Assembly (NCBI GenBank): GCA_001465935.1
Contig: LNKV01000048.1
Span: 62,001 to 126,000 of the forward strand
From: Clarireedia homoeocarpa
Taxonomy: Eukaryota > Ascomycota > Leotiomycetes > Helotiales > Rutstroemiaceae
Reading direction: 5' to 3'
Length of the DNA stretch: 64,000 nt
The notes beneath the pieces were generated by a model that was given only the letters and a program-made list of their open reading frames with translations, was not told the DNA's origin and made no database searches. Below, one piece after another: positions 19,789 to 31,461 of the stretch; position 1 is the stretch's first letter, and the number at the start of each line of letters is the position of its first letter. A program made the translations under genes and the position numbers.

Positions 19789-22176
19789 CTACTTAGCATG
19801 TTGTTGCAAGACGTTTTCTGAGAAAACCACATTGTTATCGGGATTTCGCTTTCTGTTCTTTAGATAACGCTGCCACGACCTTTCCTGCTTCAGCTTCCTC
19901 CGAGAACTTCTAAATTCCCTCCTCACCATCCTCAACCGGTTTTGGGCTTTTACATGAGTATGAAGCTCCACGAATCCAGTATCGATGGGATAACTGATTA
20001 CTGGAGGTGAGAATGCATTATATTGTTTAATCAAATCAGGTACATTTCGATGTGCCCACGATTTCACATTGCCCAGACTCTTGCCGCCCTTTCTGATGAT
20101 TCGTGCAAGCCACAAGCGTAAATACTGCCTGTAGCGCTGAACCTGTAGTTTTAAGAAGTTGAAGTCTCGTATGTGTTTCTCTGTTCCCAAGGAGTTAGGA
20201 ACGAACTTCAAACCTGCAAGCATGAGGCGTTTAGCTCGCTTCAGTATTTTTACCTGTCTCTTGTGCAGGGTCCATGCTTCTTGCATCCTTGCCTGAGCGT
20301 CACCAAATCGTTCATTCGAAATAAGGTTACCGATACAGACATTATACATTTTCATGCTAGGCTTGATGTTGTACGGTTCCGATGTCATGATGGACCAGAG
20401 ATTGCCAACTGCCGCCGGAGGCAGTTGACCCACAAGAACATCGTTCGTGGCAACTTTCCACCCACGACGTTTCATAGAAAGAACATTCGCCCACTGTAAT
20501 AGTTCATACCAAACTTGGGAAGGAATCTCGACGGCATATGCGCGTGAGATATAGTCAACTACCCGCATCGCAGTTGGAATTGCACTGTTGATGCCGTAAA
20601 TATGAGCAACGGTACGAAGTAATTCCGCAGATGGATACAACGGCGAGCCAGGCATCATTCCTTCCATCTGTTCAATTCTTGGCTGCGCCTTGCTCATGAT
20701 TTTCTCAACATCGATGTTCCAGACACGCTTGAGTATCGCCTCAACGGTATCTAGGTCAGCTTCTCTACCTGATGCAACCATCAAAATGCACAAAGTGTGC
20801 ATGTCTGCAACTAGGCCTAACTCAGCCATTTCACGAAAATGCCGAGAAACGTTAATTTTGATGCCATCCGGCCCAACACGATGTCCAGCTAGTGTTCGGG
20901 GCGGTCGGTTCCATGTGCGTGGTTCGATATTGCTAGATAAGGTTCGCAATTGATGGGCATGTAGAGGATTCAGAATATCAGACCAACATAAAGTAGCCAG
21001 GTAGTGATTAAAACACTCCGTATCTGGCACGACTCTGGTGGCTGCACCGCCGCGAAAATGATTTTTGACCAATGACCTCCAAGTGGATTTAGCCATTCCT
21101 TGATTACCCGTCCATCTGGCTGCCTTGAGAAGCATTTTGTAATCAGCAAGTGTTGGGGGTAGAAGAGGATTTATCGATCGCCGAAAGACAAATATTCTAT
21201 AAATGTGGTCAATGAATTTCACATAAAACTGATGAAACCCATGTTCATCGACTGTGCCCGCACGAAGAACCCTGGTGTAATGTGGACTGAATTCTTGTCG
21301 CAATTCTCCATGTCTCCCAAGAAAGTGTTCTGGATCTATCAAACGTAGAATCTCGGACCATGTATTTGGAGAGACTTGTAGTAACAAGGAAGACGTTGGG
21401 TCGCGCTCAGTAGCAGAAGAAAGTTCTACTAGAGCCATAAAACATTCCTGTGGGTCCCTCATTCGCAGAGCTTTTTTCAACCTTTTAAAGGCAGCCGTTT
21501 CCATCGACCTATCCAAAAGAGCGCTGCCAGATTCTCCCATAGCCTTCTCTAAGTCATGTATTCGCGACGGGAGATCCCCATAGGCTACGGGACTAAGATA
21601 TTTCGGGAAACCTTTCTGAGCCCATTTCTTTGAAGTTGGCGGCCAGATTATGGAGTTCGATTGCCGTGAGGTTATCGACCATTTTGGCGGTTCGGTATCC
21701 ACAACATATTGGCTCACCTTCGTGCCTCGAATATTCTGAACTTTAAGAACTCTGACTCTGCCTATTGGTTGACTTCGGTCAAGATTGTGTTTTTTCGTAG
21801 CTCTATATGTGCCAGCTAGTCGACGTAAGTTCTGATCCAGGTATTCCCAGTCCTGCAATTTTATTTCTTCTGATTGCCGTTGCCCTCCTGTTTGTGTTGC
21901 CTCCAGCGACTCGTCATATTTTCCACTTCTATGAAACCGAATTGGACTGTCTGTTTGATCATTTGTTTCGAAATCGTTGTCGTAGCTTGAGCTAATTCCT
22001 TCTCTCGTAGCTGAACCTCCCGCGAAAGATCTTTGCCCGTCAAGTTGAGGTGGTACGATTTCGCTTTCGGTGGTGGATGTTTCGAAACGTCGTCGTATAC
22101 ACCACTGAGTATTTGTAGATAGATTAAGGGAAAACTGGCATTGGCGCGCCTCAAAGACGCGCAGAAGGGATGTCAT
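19789..22176 (-). CDS. Mitochondrial PPR-like RNA/translation factor, unassigned
   Basis: Single exon, 795 residues from ATG at 22176. The first ~40 residues (MTSLLRVFEARQCQFSLNLS, later CIRRRF) are basic with Arg and Leu and no acidic residues before about residue 32, as in a mitochondrial presequence. The middle contains helical-pair stretches with PPR-like spacing: TLADYKMLLKAARWTGNQGM, VSRHFREMAELGLVADMHTL and PSMKMYNVCIGNLISNERFG. The C-terminus is strongly basic (SSRRKLKQERSWQRYLKNRK). It is similar in style to fungal ATPase-expression or RNA-processing factors of mitochondria, but I cannot name an ortholog. It is divergent from LSM3 with a 349-bp shared upstream region. Confidence 0.7.
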   Translation of the reverse strand: MTSLLRVFEARQCQFSLNLSTNTQWCIRRRFETSTTESEIVPPQLDGQRSFAGGSATREGISSSYDNDFETNDQTDSPIRFHRSGKYDESLEATQTGGQRQSEEIKLQDWEYLDQNLRRLAGTYRATKKHNLDRSQPIGRVRVLKVQNIRGTKVSQYVVDTEPPKWSITSRQSNSIIWPPTSKKWAQKGFPKYLSPVAYGDLPSRIHDLEKAMGESGSALLDRSMETAAFKRLKKALRMRDPQECFMALVELSSATERDPTSSLLLQVSPNTWSEILRLIDPEHFLGRHGELRQEFSPHYTRVLRAGTVDEHGFHQFYVKFIDHIYRIFVFRRSINPLLPPTLADYKMLLKAARWTGNQGMAKSTWRSLVKNHFRGGAATRVVPDTECFNHYLATLCWSDILNPLHAHQLRTLSSNIEPRTWNRPPRTLAGHRVGPDGIKINVSRHFREMAELGLVADMHTLCILMVASGREADLDTVEAILKRVWNIDVEKIMSKAQPRIEQMEGMMPGSPLYPSAELLRTVAHIYGINSAIPTAMRVVDYISRAYAVEIPSQVWYELLQWANVLSMKRRGWKVATNDVLVGQLPPAAVGNLWSIMTSEPYNIKPSMKMYNVCIGNLISNERFGDAQARMQEAWTLHKRQVKILKRAKRLMLAGLKFVPNSLGTEKHIRDFNFLKLQVQRYRQYLRLWLARIIRKGGKSLGNVKSWAHRNVPDLIKQYNAFSPPVISYPIDTGFVELHTHVKAQNRLRMVRREFRSSRRKLKQERSWQRYLKNRKRNPDNNVVFSENVLQQHAK

Positions 22177-22525
22177 GGTTCGCGACAATCTTCATATTAG
22201 TATTGATACAATCCGCATTGACCAGCAGACTAAAGTAGAGGAAAGAGGAGAAATCTGGGGAAAGTAAGGACAGGCCCACTTGGTATAATTAAAAGGGTCG
22301 GAAAGCGTGGACAGCTAATCCGACAGCGGGGAGGACGTTTGACAAATTGACAAACTCGGAGCCTCGGTGCTTGGGCCAGCGAAAATTTAGTGAATGACGG
22401 GAACTTCCGCAAACGCAGCCGAACACCATCGCATATCGAATTCTAGAATTTGGTAAACATAATCTTACTAGGTCAATCGAAAAGCATCCTTGCTTCCGCA
22501 ATAGCACTACCTTGCGAATTCAATT
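22177..22525. promoter_or_regulatory. Divergent promoter region, PPR-like gene / LSM3
   Basis: 349 bp between two housekeeping genes transcribed outward, so a compact bidirectional promoter is likely. No site is claimed. Confidence 0.45.
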
Positions 22526-22979
22526 ATGGCGGATATCGACGATGGATCGTCTGCGCCCGCAGAGCCGCTTGATTTGGTGCGGCTTTGCCTCGACGAAGTT
22601 GTTTATGTGAAGCTGAGGGGTGATAGAGAATTAAAAGGCAGACTCCATGTGTGCTCTCTCTGTCCTTGATTCAAATCGATCGGAATTACTGACAGCTCTA
22701 AGGCCTACGATAGTCATTGCAACTTGGTTTTGGGCGATGTGGTAGAGACAATTTATGTTGTAGAAGAAGAAGACGACGAGGAAGACGTGGTCAAGGTGGG
22801 CACACACATATGATAAGAGCACTGTAGTACTCACTGACTCTTGCTTCTAGACAGTTGTTAAAAAATCTGAAATGCTGTTCGTCAGAGGCAAGTGCTGCAC
22901 GAATGTTCCTGTTATAGTGCGCTGCTAACCCGAGTCAATAGGTGACAGCGTCATACTTATTTCTCCAAAATCTTCATGA
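22526..22979 (+). CDS. LSM3: U6 snRNA-associated Sm-like protein LSm3
   Basis: Four exons: 22526-22648, 22703-22795, 22851-22887 and 22942-22979; 96 residues. The Sm fold is clear: [20 protein letters not shown] with [20 protein letters not shown] (Sm1 motif) and [14 protein letters not shown] (Sm2 motif), with the acidic [13 protein letters not shown] loop typical of LSm3. LSm3 is part of the LSm1-7 (mRNA decay) and LSm2-8 (U6 snRNA) rings. The third intron begins AGAG|GCAAGT and ends AATAG, with a good CTAAC branch site at about 22924-22928, so it is a GC-AG intron. No GT donor there keeps the Sm2 frame. Length and motifs are full for the family. Confidence 0.95.
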
Positions 22980-23940
22980 TACCTGAATTCATCGCGGGCT
23001 TGACAGAAACTACGGATAGACAACAATGATAGGAGGAAGTGCCAGTGAAGAGTTTAGAGCTAAGACGAAACTATTTGGGAACAGGAGAGGGCGACGACTG
23101 AGTGAAGGGGTCAAGTTATCGTCTATGGAGCCACGCTCATCACCAAAATACAGAAATACCAATACCCGGATGATTCATGGACATGTATGGCAGTCCTAGT
23201 GTTGCCTGATGAGTGTGATTGACTCGCATTTGTACTTACGGTTATTGAGGCATACATACCGGCATAAATACCCGTCGATGGTATCCTCTTCAAGTGTCGT
23301 TGTAAGGCAATTGCAACACGTTTTGATCCATGGCCATTGCTAGCGCCATATCATGCCCTCCATGGAAGTTTCATGATTTGATCTGCTGATGGTGACATGC
23401 TTTTACAAGAATCATCACGATCATGCTATTGAAAGTTATCTTCCTGTTCAGACATGGCTGCATTGGATATAAAGAATCCACGCACGGACCATGCCCCTCA
23501 CTCTACTTTTCAAGTTCCATTGCCAAATGATTTGAATAGCCACCAATTTGTATCTCATAACTTATGGCATGAATGAAATTCAGAAAATAAACTGCCTCAC
23601 CAGAGTTAGATCCTGAAAGACTGTGCTTGCATGCCGCTGGAACTAAGCCACACAAAGCCATACACTTAGCCGCGTTAGTTATTTTAGCCCGCGTGACTCA
23701 AGGATCTATGATTCACGGAATCCTTATCGATAAAAGCTCCCTCGTACTTTCAATCACAAAGGAGTCATCGATGACATATTTAACAGGTCCATTTCCTTCT
23801 CAATTTTCTCCCACAAAAAGTTTTTACCACTACTCGTAAAGTATTCTTTGCATACTTCCAATGATTCTATGGATACAGTAATACCTCAGTTGTTTTGATT
23901 AGCAATTTGATCCTACTTTGAATCGCAAGCACACGCCACC
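22980..23940. other. Intergenic, no gene supported
   Basis: About 960 bp between LSM3 and the GTPase gene. Only short frames without domains or splice support. No repeat or RNA gene recognised. Confidence 0.5.
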
Positions 23941-25932
23941 ATGGCAGCCAAAATGGGCAAACAGCTCCCGCATGAGCGGCGGAAAGGGGAATCGGTACAA
24001 TGGACCCTGCAATCAGTTCATTTAACGGTGTCTAACAGTTTTTAGGCTCTTAGTGAATTTGCCGAGTACGTGGAGAAACAACAAGCACTCCGCTACCCTT
24101 CTCATGCCGCCTCTGCTTCTACTTCTGGCGCCTCTCGCCCCTCCACCAATGCTACATCCGCAACCTCAGTCGAAGACCATGCCGAACTCGCCGATATCTT
24201 AAACTCACTCGACATCGCAGATACTAGTCCGCAGGTACGGATAAAGGAATTGCTGTTGTCGAACGATGAGGAAGAACTATCCAAGTTGCAGAACTTACTA
24301 GAGCTGCGGTTAGAGGAGGGACATGGAGAAACAATATTCGAGATTGGTTTCGAAAACAATGGAGAGGCGATGGGATTAAATAAAGATGAATGGGATGTAG
24401 CTTTTAAGAGGTTACAGGATGCTGCTAAGAAATTAAATAGCGACTGTCAGTTATTACTGACGAGGGGCGTGGGTGGAGAACAGGAGGCGGAGAGTGCTGA
24501 TGGGAAGGAGAAAGATTGTACTGGAAAGATCCTCATACGGCAACACCCGGCTAGCGTTGAGGAAGTTATTGAAACCAGAATTGCTGTGGTAGGAAATGTC
24601 GATGCTGGTAAAAGTACCATGTTGGGTGTACTGGTGAAGGGCGGACTGGACGATGGAAGGGGAAAAGCTCGAGTCAACCTCTTCCGACATAAACACGAGA
24701 TTGAGAGTGGAAGAACCAGTTCCGTTGGTATGGAGATCATGGGTTTCGATACTTTAGGGAAGGTCATTTCATCTGATGTTCCAGGCAGAAAATTGACATG
24801 GGAAGAAATCGGAAAGCGTTCCGCGAAAGTTATCTCCTTTACTGATCTGGCCGGTCACGAAAGGTATCTACGGACTACAGTTTTTGGACTTCTATCATCT
24901 TCACCAAACTACTGTTTACTGATGGTCGCTGCCAATAATGGTCTCATTGGTATGAGCAAAGAGCATCTTGGTATCGCCTTGGCTCTAAACGTGCCTGTTA
25001 TGGTTGTCATTACTAAAATTGACATTTGTCCACCGCAAATTCTCGAACAAACTATTCAACAGATCACTCGCATCCTGAAGAGTCCTGGCGCGAGAAAAAT
25101 TCCAATATTCATCAAGAACCGGGAGGAGTGCATCAACACTGCGACCCAGTTCGTCAGTCAGCGAATCTGTCCTATCTTCCAAGTCTCCAATGTCACCGGC
25201 GAATCTCTTGATCTCGTCCGAACTTTCTTGAATATCCTTCCTCATCATGGTCACTATGATGCAGAAGCTCCTTTCGAGTTCCATGTCAACGATACGTTTT
25301 CAGTTCCGTTCGTTGGTACTGTTGTCTCCGGAATCGTTAAATCTGGTGTCGTCCACGCTGGTGACACCGTCTTGATTGGACCGGACTCTCTGGGTCAGTT
25401 CACCACCACAACAATTCGATCCATCGAACGTAAACGAATACCTGTCCCAGCAACATCAGCCGGTCAGTCTGCTTCGTTTGCGCTCAAACGAGTTCGCCGA
25501 AAGGATGTCCGGAAAGGCATGGTTGTCCTTCCAAAACTTGAGCACAACTCTCCTAAAGTGTACAGAGAATTTGTCGCAGAGGTTCTGATTCTCTCACATG
25601 CAACCACTATCAAGACAAAGTATCAGGCCATGCTTCATGTGGGGCCTGTTAGCCAGACTTGTGCTATCATCGATATTGATCGCAGCTATATTCGAACTGG
25701 TGATCGGGCAACGGTTGCTTTCCGCTTTGTGCAGCGACCGGAATATCTGGCACCAGGAGATAGGCTCCTCTTCCGTGAGGGAAGAACAAAAGGCTTGGGG
25801 ATTGTGAAAAGTGTTGGTTATGATCCTACGAAACCTCTCAGTGGTGTAAAGCCTGACGATGATGGAGCGGAGGTCGCCGCAGAGGCGCCAGCAGCATCGG
25901 AGAGCGCAACGACTGCTACAGTGACCGCTTGA
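23941..25932 (+). CDS. GTPBP1/GTPBP2-like translational GTPase
   Basis: Exon 1 is 23941-23994 and exon 2 is 24046-25932, with a 51-bp GTACAA..TTTTAG intron; 646 residues starting MAAKMGKQLP. The start is set by the only upstream ATG that splices in frame (preceded by GCCACC). G motifs: G1 GNVDAGKST (201-209), G3 DLAGHE (285-290), G4 TKID (341-344). The family-specific stretch is RVNLFRHKHEIESGRTSSVG then MEIMGFD. Beta-barrel domains follow, with FVGTVVSGIVKSGVVHAGDT. This is the GTPBP1 group of EF-Tu-like GTPases, which in animals act in mRNA decay and ribosome rescue. The C-terminus ends in an Ala/Thr-rich tail. Intact. Confidence 0.93.
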
Positions 25933-26856
25933 GCTTCATTACTCACGCACTAATTCTTTGTTTTTGTCATAATAGTACAGAATCTGGATATGGATAATGT
26001 GCATGGGCTGTTGGTGTGTATAGCATCGATGACTGGTTATTTGTCGGGCAGGGTTATGAATTCATGAATTAGCAATGCATCGACACACCTTTCTTTTTAT
26101 AAAACACTACGAAAACGACTGTGAGAACTGCAGGTACCTTGATAAGAAATGAATCGAGACGTTCTAATTGAACACTTAAGTTAGCAATCCTCCTATCTAG
26201 ATCCACAGATAACCAGATGGCTTATGTCAAGCCACGCTTTGTATTCCTAGTGGTTGAGGTTGAGGTTCCCCTGTCGAAAAGGAGGCTGGCGAGGCTGGTT
26301 ACTCAGTACACAGACCGATAAGCGAGCGATGACGTCGTAAAATCTGGGGTGCATAATTTGATATAACGTCATCGAATGATAACATCAATTTTTGCTTGTT
26401 TGAAGTCGTGTGCTTTAGAAAGAGACCAAAATTGTTGCTGGAGATAGAGTAGAAATTCCTATGGGAACAAGTGATAAATCGGGTCTCGATGGTGAGACAG
26501 GGTAGGAATATAGCCTGACATTCAATATACAAGTAACTTATGTCACACTCTAATCAAACAAATCAGGGTTCAAATTAGACGCGAAATGGAGGGGCAGTGG
26601 AGGCTTTGAGCTTGCTGCATTTCTCGTAGCACAACTACGTCAGGCCTCCTGTGTGCCAAGAAAATGATAGTCCTTGATTTTATACCCTGTTAGGGGTACG
26701 TAGTCAATTGAATAAAAGAAGTCAACTTCCCCTCCATCTTCTGCTCCTTTTCATAATTATACCACAACGATACCATAAACATCAACCTCCTCGATACCCA
26801 AACGCAAGAGTTTATTTTGTTCCAAGATACCCCAGTTACAGCAACCAACAAACAAC
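25933..26856. other. Intergenic, no gene supported
   Basis: About 920 bp. The last 150 bp are C/A-rich leader-like sequence before the ATG at 26857. Nothing else recognised. Confidence 0.5.
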
Positions 26857-27897
26857 ATGGAAGTCGTATCCAATCTCACCGCTGCTGCCTCCAAAGCAAT
26901 TTGGGGTGAAAGCACTACCGAAAACAATGAAACCAAGGGTCAAGAACCATTGAGTGGAGTGAAGGGAAACACTGAAGCCGGTGAGCCATATGATAAGGGA
27001 AATGTTGGTATGTAATCTTATATCTATCTATCCGTTATTTCATCAAATCATCCACAGCATACTAACAACAATCCAGAACCAGCCAGCGAACCAACCGCCG
27101 CCCCAATCCGTGCTGAAACTTCCTCCAAACCACACGAAAACGTCCACGCGCAAGACCTCCCCACCGAAACCGTCGACAAAATCCTCGAAGACACATCCCT
27201 CGAGCCTATCACCGATAAACCAGACCCCACTCTCAGTAAAGACACATCTACAACCACCGCAGTGCGCCCCCTAACCGACATCCCCACGAACGAAAAACCC
27301 ATCACAACCACCACCAACACCCTCCCCATCCACAGCGGCAACCCTTCCCTTTCCACCCCTCAAACCACCGCCGTCACAGTCGTCGACGACGGCCCCCAAG
27401 ACCTCACCAAGACCGACATCAAAGCAGTCGACTCCTCATCCCACGATGTAGCACCCTCCTCCTCCGCCCCAGCCCCCGGGCCTAAAGACTCCATCGCCCA
27501 ATTCGGCAGCGAGGACGACCCCGTCATGGCAGCCGCCAAAGCGGAAACGGCATCCGAAGCCGCGAAGCCCATGGGCGGACTTCCGAGCAGCTCGGACAAC
27601 CTCGCAGATGTGAAGACGGACCTGAACGCCGCGAATACTACGCCTGAAGCGAAGGCTGACGAGCCGAGGAGGGCGTCGGGCGATTCGGGAAAATATGTCC
27701 ACAGCGAGGGAGTTGCGGCCGAGGGGGGTGACTTCGATGCTACGAAGCCTGGGGCAGGGAAGGAGGCGGAGAGGTTGATGGGAAGGGAGAGGAGCGAGGA
27801 GGAGGAGGGACAGGAGCATAATGATGGGAAGGAGGGAAAGCCAGGGAAGATTACGCATCTGAAGGAGAAGATTAAGGAGAAGTTGCATAAGCATTAG
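26857..27897 (+). CDS. Hydrophilic dehydrin/LEA-like stress protein
   Basis: Exon 1 is 26857-27007 and exon 2 is 27077-27897, with a 69-bp GTATGT..CCAG intron; 323 residues. The N-terminus TAAASKAIWGE is the only hydrophobic patch. The rest is disordered, rich in Thr, Pro, Ser, Ala, Glu and Lys, with GKYVHSEGVAAEGGDFDATK then PGAGKEAERLMG near the C-terminus. The last residues KITHLKEKIKEKLHKH resemble the lysine-rich amphipathic K-segment of plant dehydrins (KIKEKL). Such proteins protect membranes and proteins during drying or stress in known cases; here it is inference from composition and the K-segment-like end. Codon use turns strongly GC-rich and C-rich in exon 2. Confidence 0.75.
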
Positions 27898-29374
27898 AGG
27901 GGGGTAAAAGATGAGAGATGAGATTCTGGACGCACTTGGAGTGTAGGGGGCTTTAGTGTATTTTTCTTTTTGGCATGACGATCTAATGATATATGACATG
28001 ACATGATATGATTATGCACACGTAAATACTCCTATTCGAGCAAAATGAATTCATATAATGAATTTAACTATGAATTATAACTTCAAGAAAACAATCTCCC
28101 GTGCTAATAACTTATAACTTATAGATTTAACTTACAACTTAGTTCCCCAAACACGAGCCTCAGTCGGTGAAAGAAGGTACCCCATTACCATCACCCTCGC
28201 ACCAAATCATACGGTGAGTATTGCGGAGGAACTTTAGAAGAGAAAGTCAGTTAATTAACTAAGTTCTAGTTATAGTTAGTATTCCGCTCAAAAGCTCATA
28301 TAGTGTAACTTAATCTTTCTTCCCTTACGTTTTGGATTAAAGAAACTCTTTAAGTTGGATTGTAAGTTACGATGAGTTGGATTACTGTTTCTCTATACTT
28401 GGTTAGACGAAATAAAGTAAATTGATGTAGGTAGGTGAGTAAGTAAAGAAAGGGGGGGGAGAGGAGGGGAGGGGAGAAAGGTATTAGTAAGTTAGATGGA
28501 GTGTTTAAGTGTATTTCGTTAAGAAGGAGGGAGGGGGGAAGAAATTTTGGATAGCTGGATAGTTATAGGATAGATAGATGGATAGATGGATGGATGTTCA
28601 CTTGAAGGGTAGGGCAGGGTAGGGTGGAGTGTGAGATACTGTAGAGTAGCAAATACGGAGGAAGCATAGTTAAATGAATAAACGTAATTTGGGTTTGGGT
28701 TTGGGTAGTATGGTTAAGGGTGTAATTTTCTTATGTATAGGTTTATGTGGTAATAGTGGTGGTGATGGTGGCAGTAGAGGAGGATTAGGGATGATACTGG
28801 GGATGGTACTAGGGGATGATACTGGGGGATGATGAAGAGGAGAGGAGGAGGAGGAGTAAGAAACTTTGGGGATAAAATAACCATATGGAAGGAAAGAAGG
28901 AAGAAAGGAAGGAAGGAATGATTATATTCTACTCTACCAGTGTGTGAATATTTACTCATTGACGAACTCTCTGAAGTGTGATATTTTGACCAAAACATGA
29001 ATAATGATTCATTAGAGAGCTCCAAGTTATTATAGCAAGTGTATATATAACTTATAACTCTGACTTCTCAGTGCCCGAATTGCTACTCGGATAATTAGAT
29101 ATATGGTCAGTCATGCAGCATGAGTTAATGAGAAATGAATGAATGTGAAATGGGAAAGCTGAAGTCGGTTGGATAGTTACGTTACGTTGATACACCTACT
29201 AGCTAGTGATCTATACAATACAATATGTCTACGCAGTGTGGGATCTCTCTCCTATTCTAAAGAATCTAGGTTTACCATACAAACTCTCCACGAGTCAAGC
29301 AACCAAATCCGTTTCAATCCAAAAACTATATTCTATACTGGACTAACAAACTCCAACCCGCATCCTGTCCCCCC
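27898..29374. other. Intergenic with purine-rich and tetranucleotide repeats
   Basis: About 1.5 kb. It contains G/A-rich tracts (28448-28480), GATA/GATG tetranucleotide repeats (about 28558-28595) and GGAAGGAAA-like runs (about 28886-28918). No gene supported; it may hold UTRs and possibly a noncoding transcript. Confidence 0.5.
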
Positions 29375-30478
29375 TCAAGTCTCCGAATGCCTCGTCGCCC
29401 AATCTCCAGGTAACTTGAAATTACTCGGTAAACTATACTGCCCCTTACACGACCCCTTCATCTTACAATCTAACCCACATCTCCCATAAACCCTACAATA
29501 GCACTCCTCCGCCGTCGGACACGCCCTACTATTCAACTCCCCCAAACTCAAACCTTTCCCCTTTCCCCCCACACTCCCATCCACTCCCTTCCCCAAAAAC
29601 AATACCCCCCAGAGATAACTCACCACCCTGCCACTCACCTGATCCGCCTCCCCCGTCTCCAATACCCATGTCCTCAACCTCATATAATCCCCCTTTTCCC
29701 AGGCCCAAACATTCTCCCTCGCCACCACAAACTGCGCGCAGCACTGACTCCTCAGCACCTCCCCCCTACCCAACTCGACTCCAAAACTCGACTTCAAGAT
29801 CTTCGCAACCAGCACATCGCTCTTCGCCCTGCGATCCCACGGCTGCAAGAACGACTGGATTTGCGTTTCCCAGGAGCCCTGCGCGGGCGTAGTTGCAGGG
29901 CATGTGCTGACGCTCCAATCGCACCTTAAGTTCGCGTACCCGTGTCCGTACTGCAGTGCACCAGGAACATCCAGGTCCCTTAGAAGCGCGAGATTGTCGT
30001 ATTTCGGGTGATCGTTATGCCATGCGTACCGCGAACCATGCACAAACACGGCGCCCTGCTGGGGGATATTCTCGTAATTGTCAATCAGAAACGTCAGGTA
30101 CGTCATCGCTTCATGGCCTTTGTTCATCGGCACGCGGAGCACATTGTCGTGGGACTTGCCGCTGCCGGGGCTGGAGTCGACTTCGTATACGCAGATGTGG
30201 TATTTGTCCTTTAGGGAATCGAGCCAGGCGAGGGAGCCGTCGGCGGACACGTGGGATACGATGAGAGCGGGTTTGGAGGAGGAGTGCAGACCGGGACAGG
30301 TGCCGTGGGAGGGGGGAGCGGGGTGTTTCGGGGTGTAGGTTATTTTGAAGAGGGGAAGCGAGGGGGAGTGGGGGTTTGAAGAGGAGGGGGAGGAGTCTCC
30401 GCCTAGGTAGATGATGAGGAAGAGAGCGGTGAGGAAGAGGAGCACGTGCGTGAGAGCGCGGCGGTGGGTGCGGGGCAT
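29375..30478 (-). CDS. DUF3431 family type II membrane protein
   Basis: Single exon, 367 residues from ATG at 30478 (frames further upstream have only a TTG). After the basic start MPRTHRRALTH comes one signal-anchor helix (VLLFLTALFLIIYLGG), then a Ser/Pro stem. The luminal domain has ALIVSHVSADGSLAWLDSLK, HICVYEVDS, GHEAMTYLTFLIDNYENIPQ, VFVHGSRYAWHND, and CDWSVSTCPA, with several Cys pairs. This matches the fungal DUF3431 family, whose signal-anchor and Golgi-like layout suggests a glycosyltransferase-like role, unproven. There are six cysteines in the last 50 residues. It lies downstream of the choline sulfatase on the same strand with about 980 bp between. Confidence 0.82.
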   Translation of the reverse strand: MPRTHRRALTHVLLFLTALFLIIYLGGDSSPSSSNPHSPSLPLFKITYTPKHPAPPSHGTCPGLHSSSKPALIVSHVSADGSLAWLDSLKDKYHICVYEVDSSPGSGKSHDNVLRVPMNKGHEAMTYLTFLIDNYENIPQQGAVFVHGSRYAWHNDHPKYDNLALLRDLDVPGALQYGHGYANLRCDWSVSTCPATTPAQGSWETQIQSFLQPWDRRAKSDVLVAKILKSSFGVELGRGEVLRSQCCAQFVVARENVWAWEKGDYMRLRTWVLETGEADQVSGRVVSYLWGVLFLGKGVDGSVGGKGKGLSLGELNSRACPTAEECYCRVYGRCGLDCKMKGSCKGQYSLPSNFKLPGDWATRHSET

Positions 30479-31461
30479 CCTTTTCTTCTTCTTTTCTTCT
30501 TCCCCACTCTTGGTAACTTGGCAGTAAGGAGAATTGATTGGAGTTGTAACTTTCAATCAAGGCACGGCGTTGCTTGGGAAAGGAAAAATGATGGCTTGGA
30601 AAAGCTTGAGATTTTTTTTTTTGGCGAGATTTGTGGGGGGTGGGGGCATATCTTTTTAAGGGGTCCACGATGTGTTGTTAAGCTTAGATTAGTGCCCGGC
30701 TTATCCGCTTACTAGTATACTTGTAAGTCACACTATCTCTCTAGTTTGGCGGGCGTGGTGGTTTACATAACTGCGCGTAGATAGAATTGTTCTTTCTCCC
30801 TATTTCAACACTAGAATGAATTACTGTTGGCATCTTTTTAGCCCATGTAACCAAGTATGGAAAAGTCCAGGATACTGAGCTATCGACATGAAGGTTGTAG
30901 AGAGTATTCAAGTTAAGAAGTGTTTTCTCCATATATCCCGTAGGTCGATTTGGCCGAGGGCTGTCCCTTATTGAAAAGCTCTCTTAAACACGCCCCTCAA
31001 GCGCGAAAGAAGAAAATAGCCCACAAACCACAACTTTAAGTAAGAGTTCACCGAGCTCACAATAATTTTTGAATCAAGTATAAAATCTGGTATGGTATAA
31101 AGCAATGAATGCACGCAGTAAAAATAAATCGAGCATTTTAGTCAAAGGAAGTCACCAGACCCATCCATCCATCCATCCATGCATCCGCCCATGCAAGTAA
31201 GAAATTCATAAGTTAAGAGGAAGAAAAAAGACGCCCGCTTGAATCGTAACAGATTTTTAGAAAATGATATCAGCCTCTACTTTTCCATTCTCTTGCCTTA
31301 CCTTGCCCTGCCTTTCCTATCCATAATCAGCTACCGTCATGAAAATTACCATAATAAGTCGTTCGTTCGTTCCTCAAAGTTGTTTGGAAGAATACGCGCA
31401 GAGAAAACATCATCGTTAAAACTCGTTTGAAAAGAAGGCCGTGAAAAGAGTCGCTTGGATT
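30479..31461. other. Intergenic, no gene supported
   Basis: About 980 bp, includes the promoter of the DUF3431 gene and the 3' region of choline sulfatase. A short CCAT/CATC repeat sits at about 31162-31182. No gene seen. Confidence 0.5.

Noticed and set aside
27360..27999. ORFs antisense to the dehydrin-like gene
   Set aside because: Shadow frames; the plus-strand gene has a splice-supported start and a conserved-looking end.
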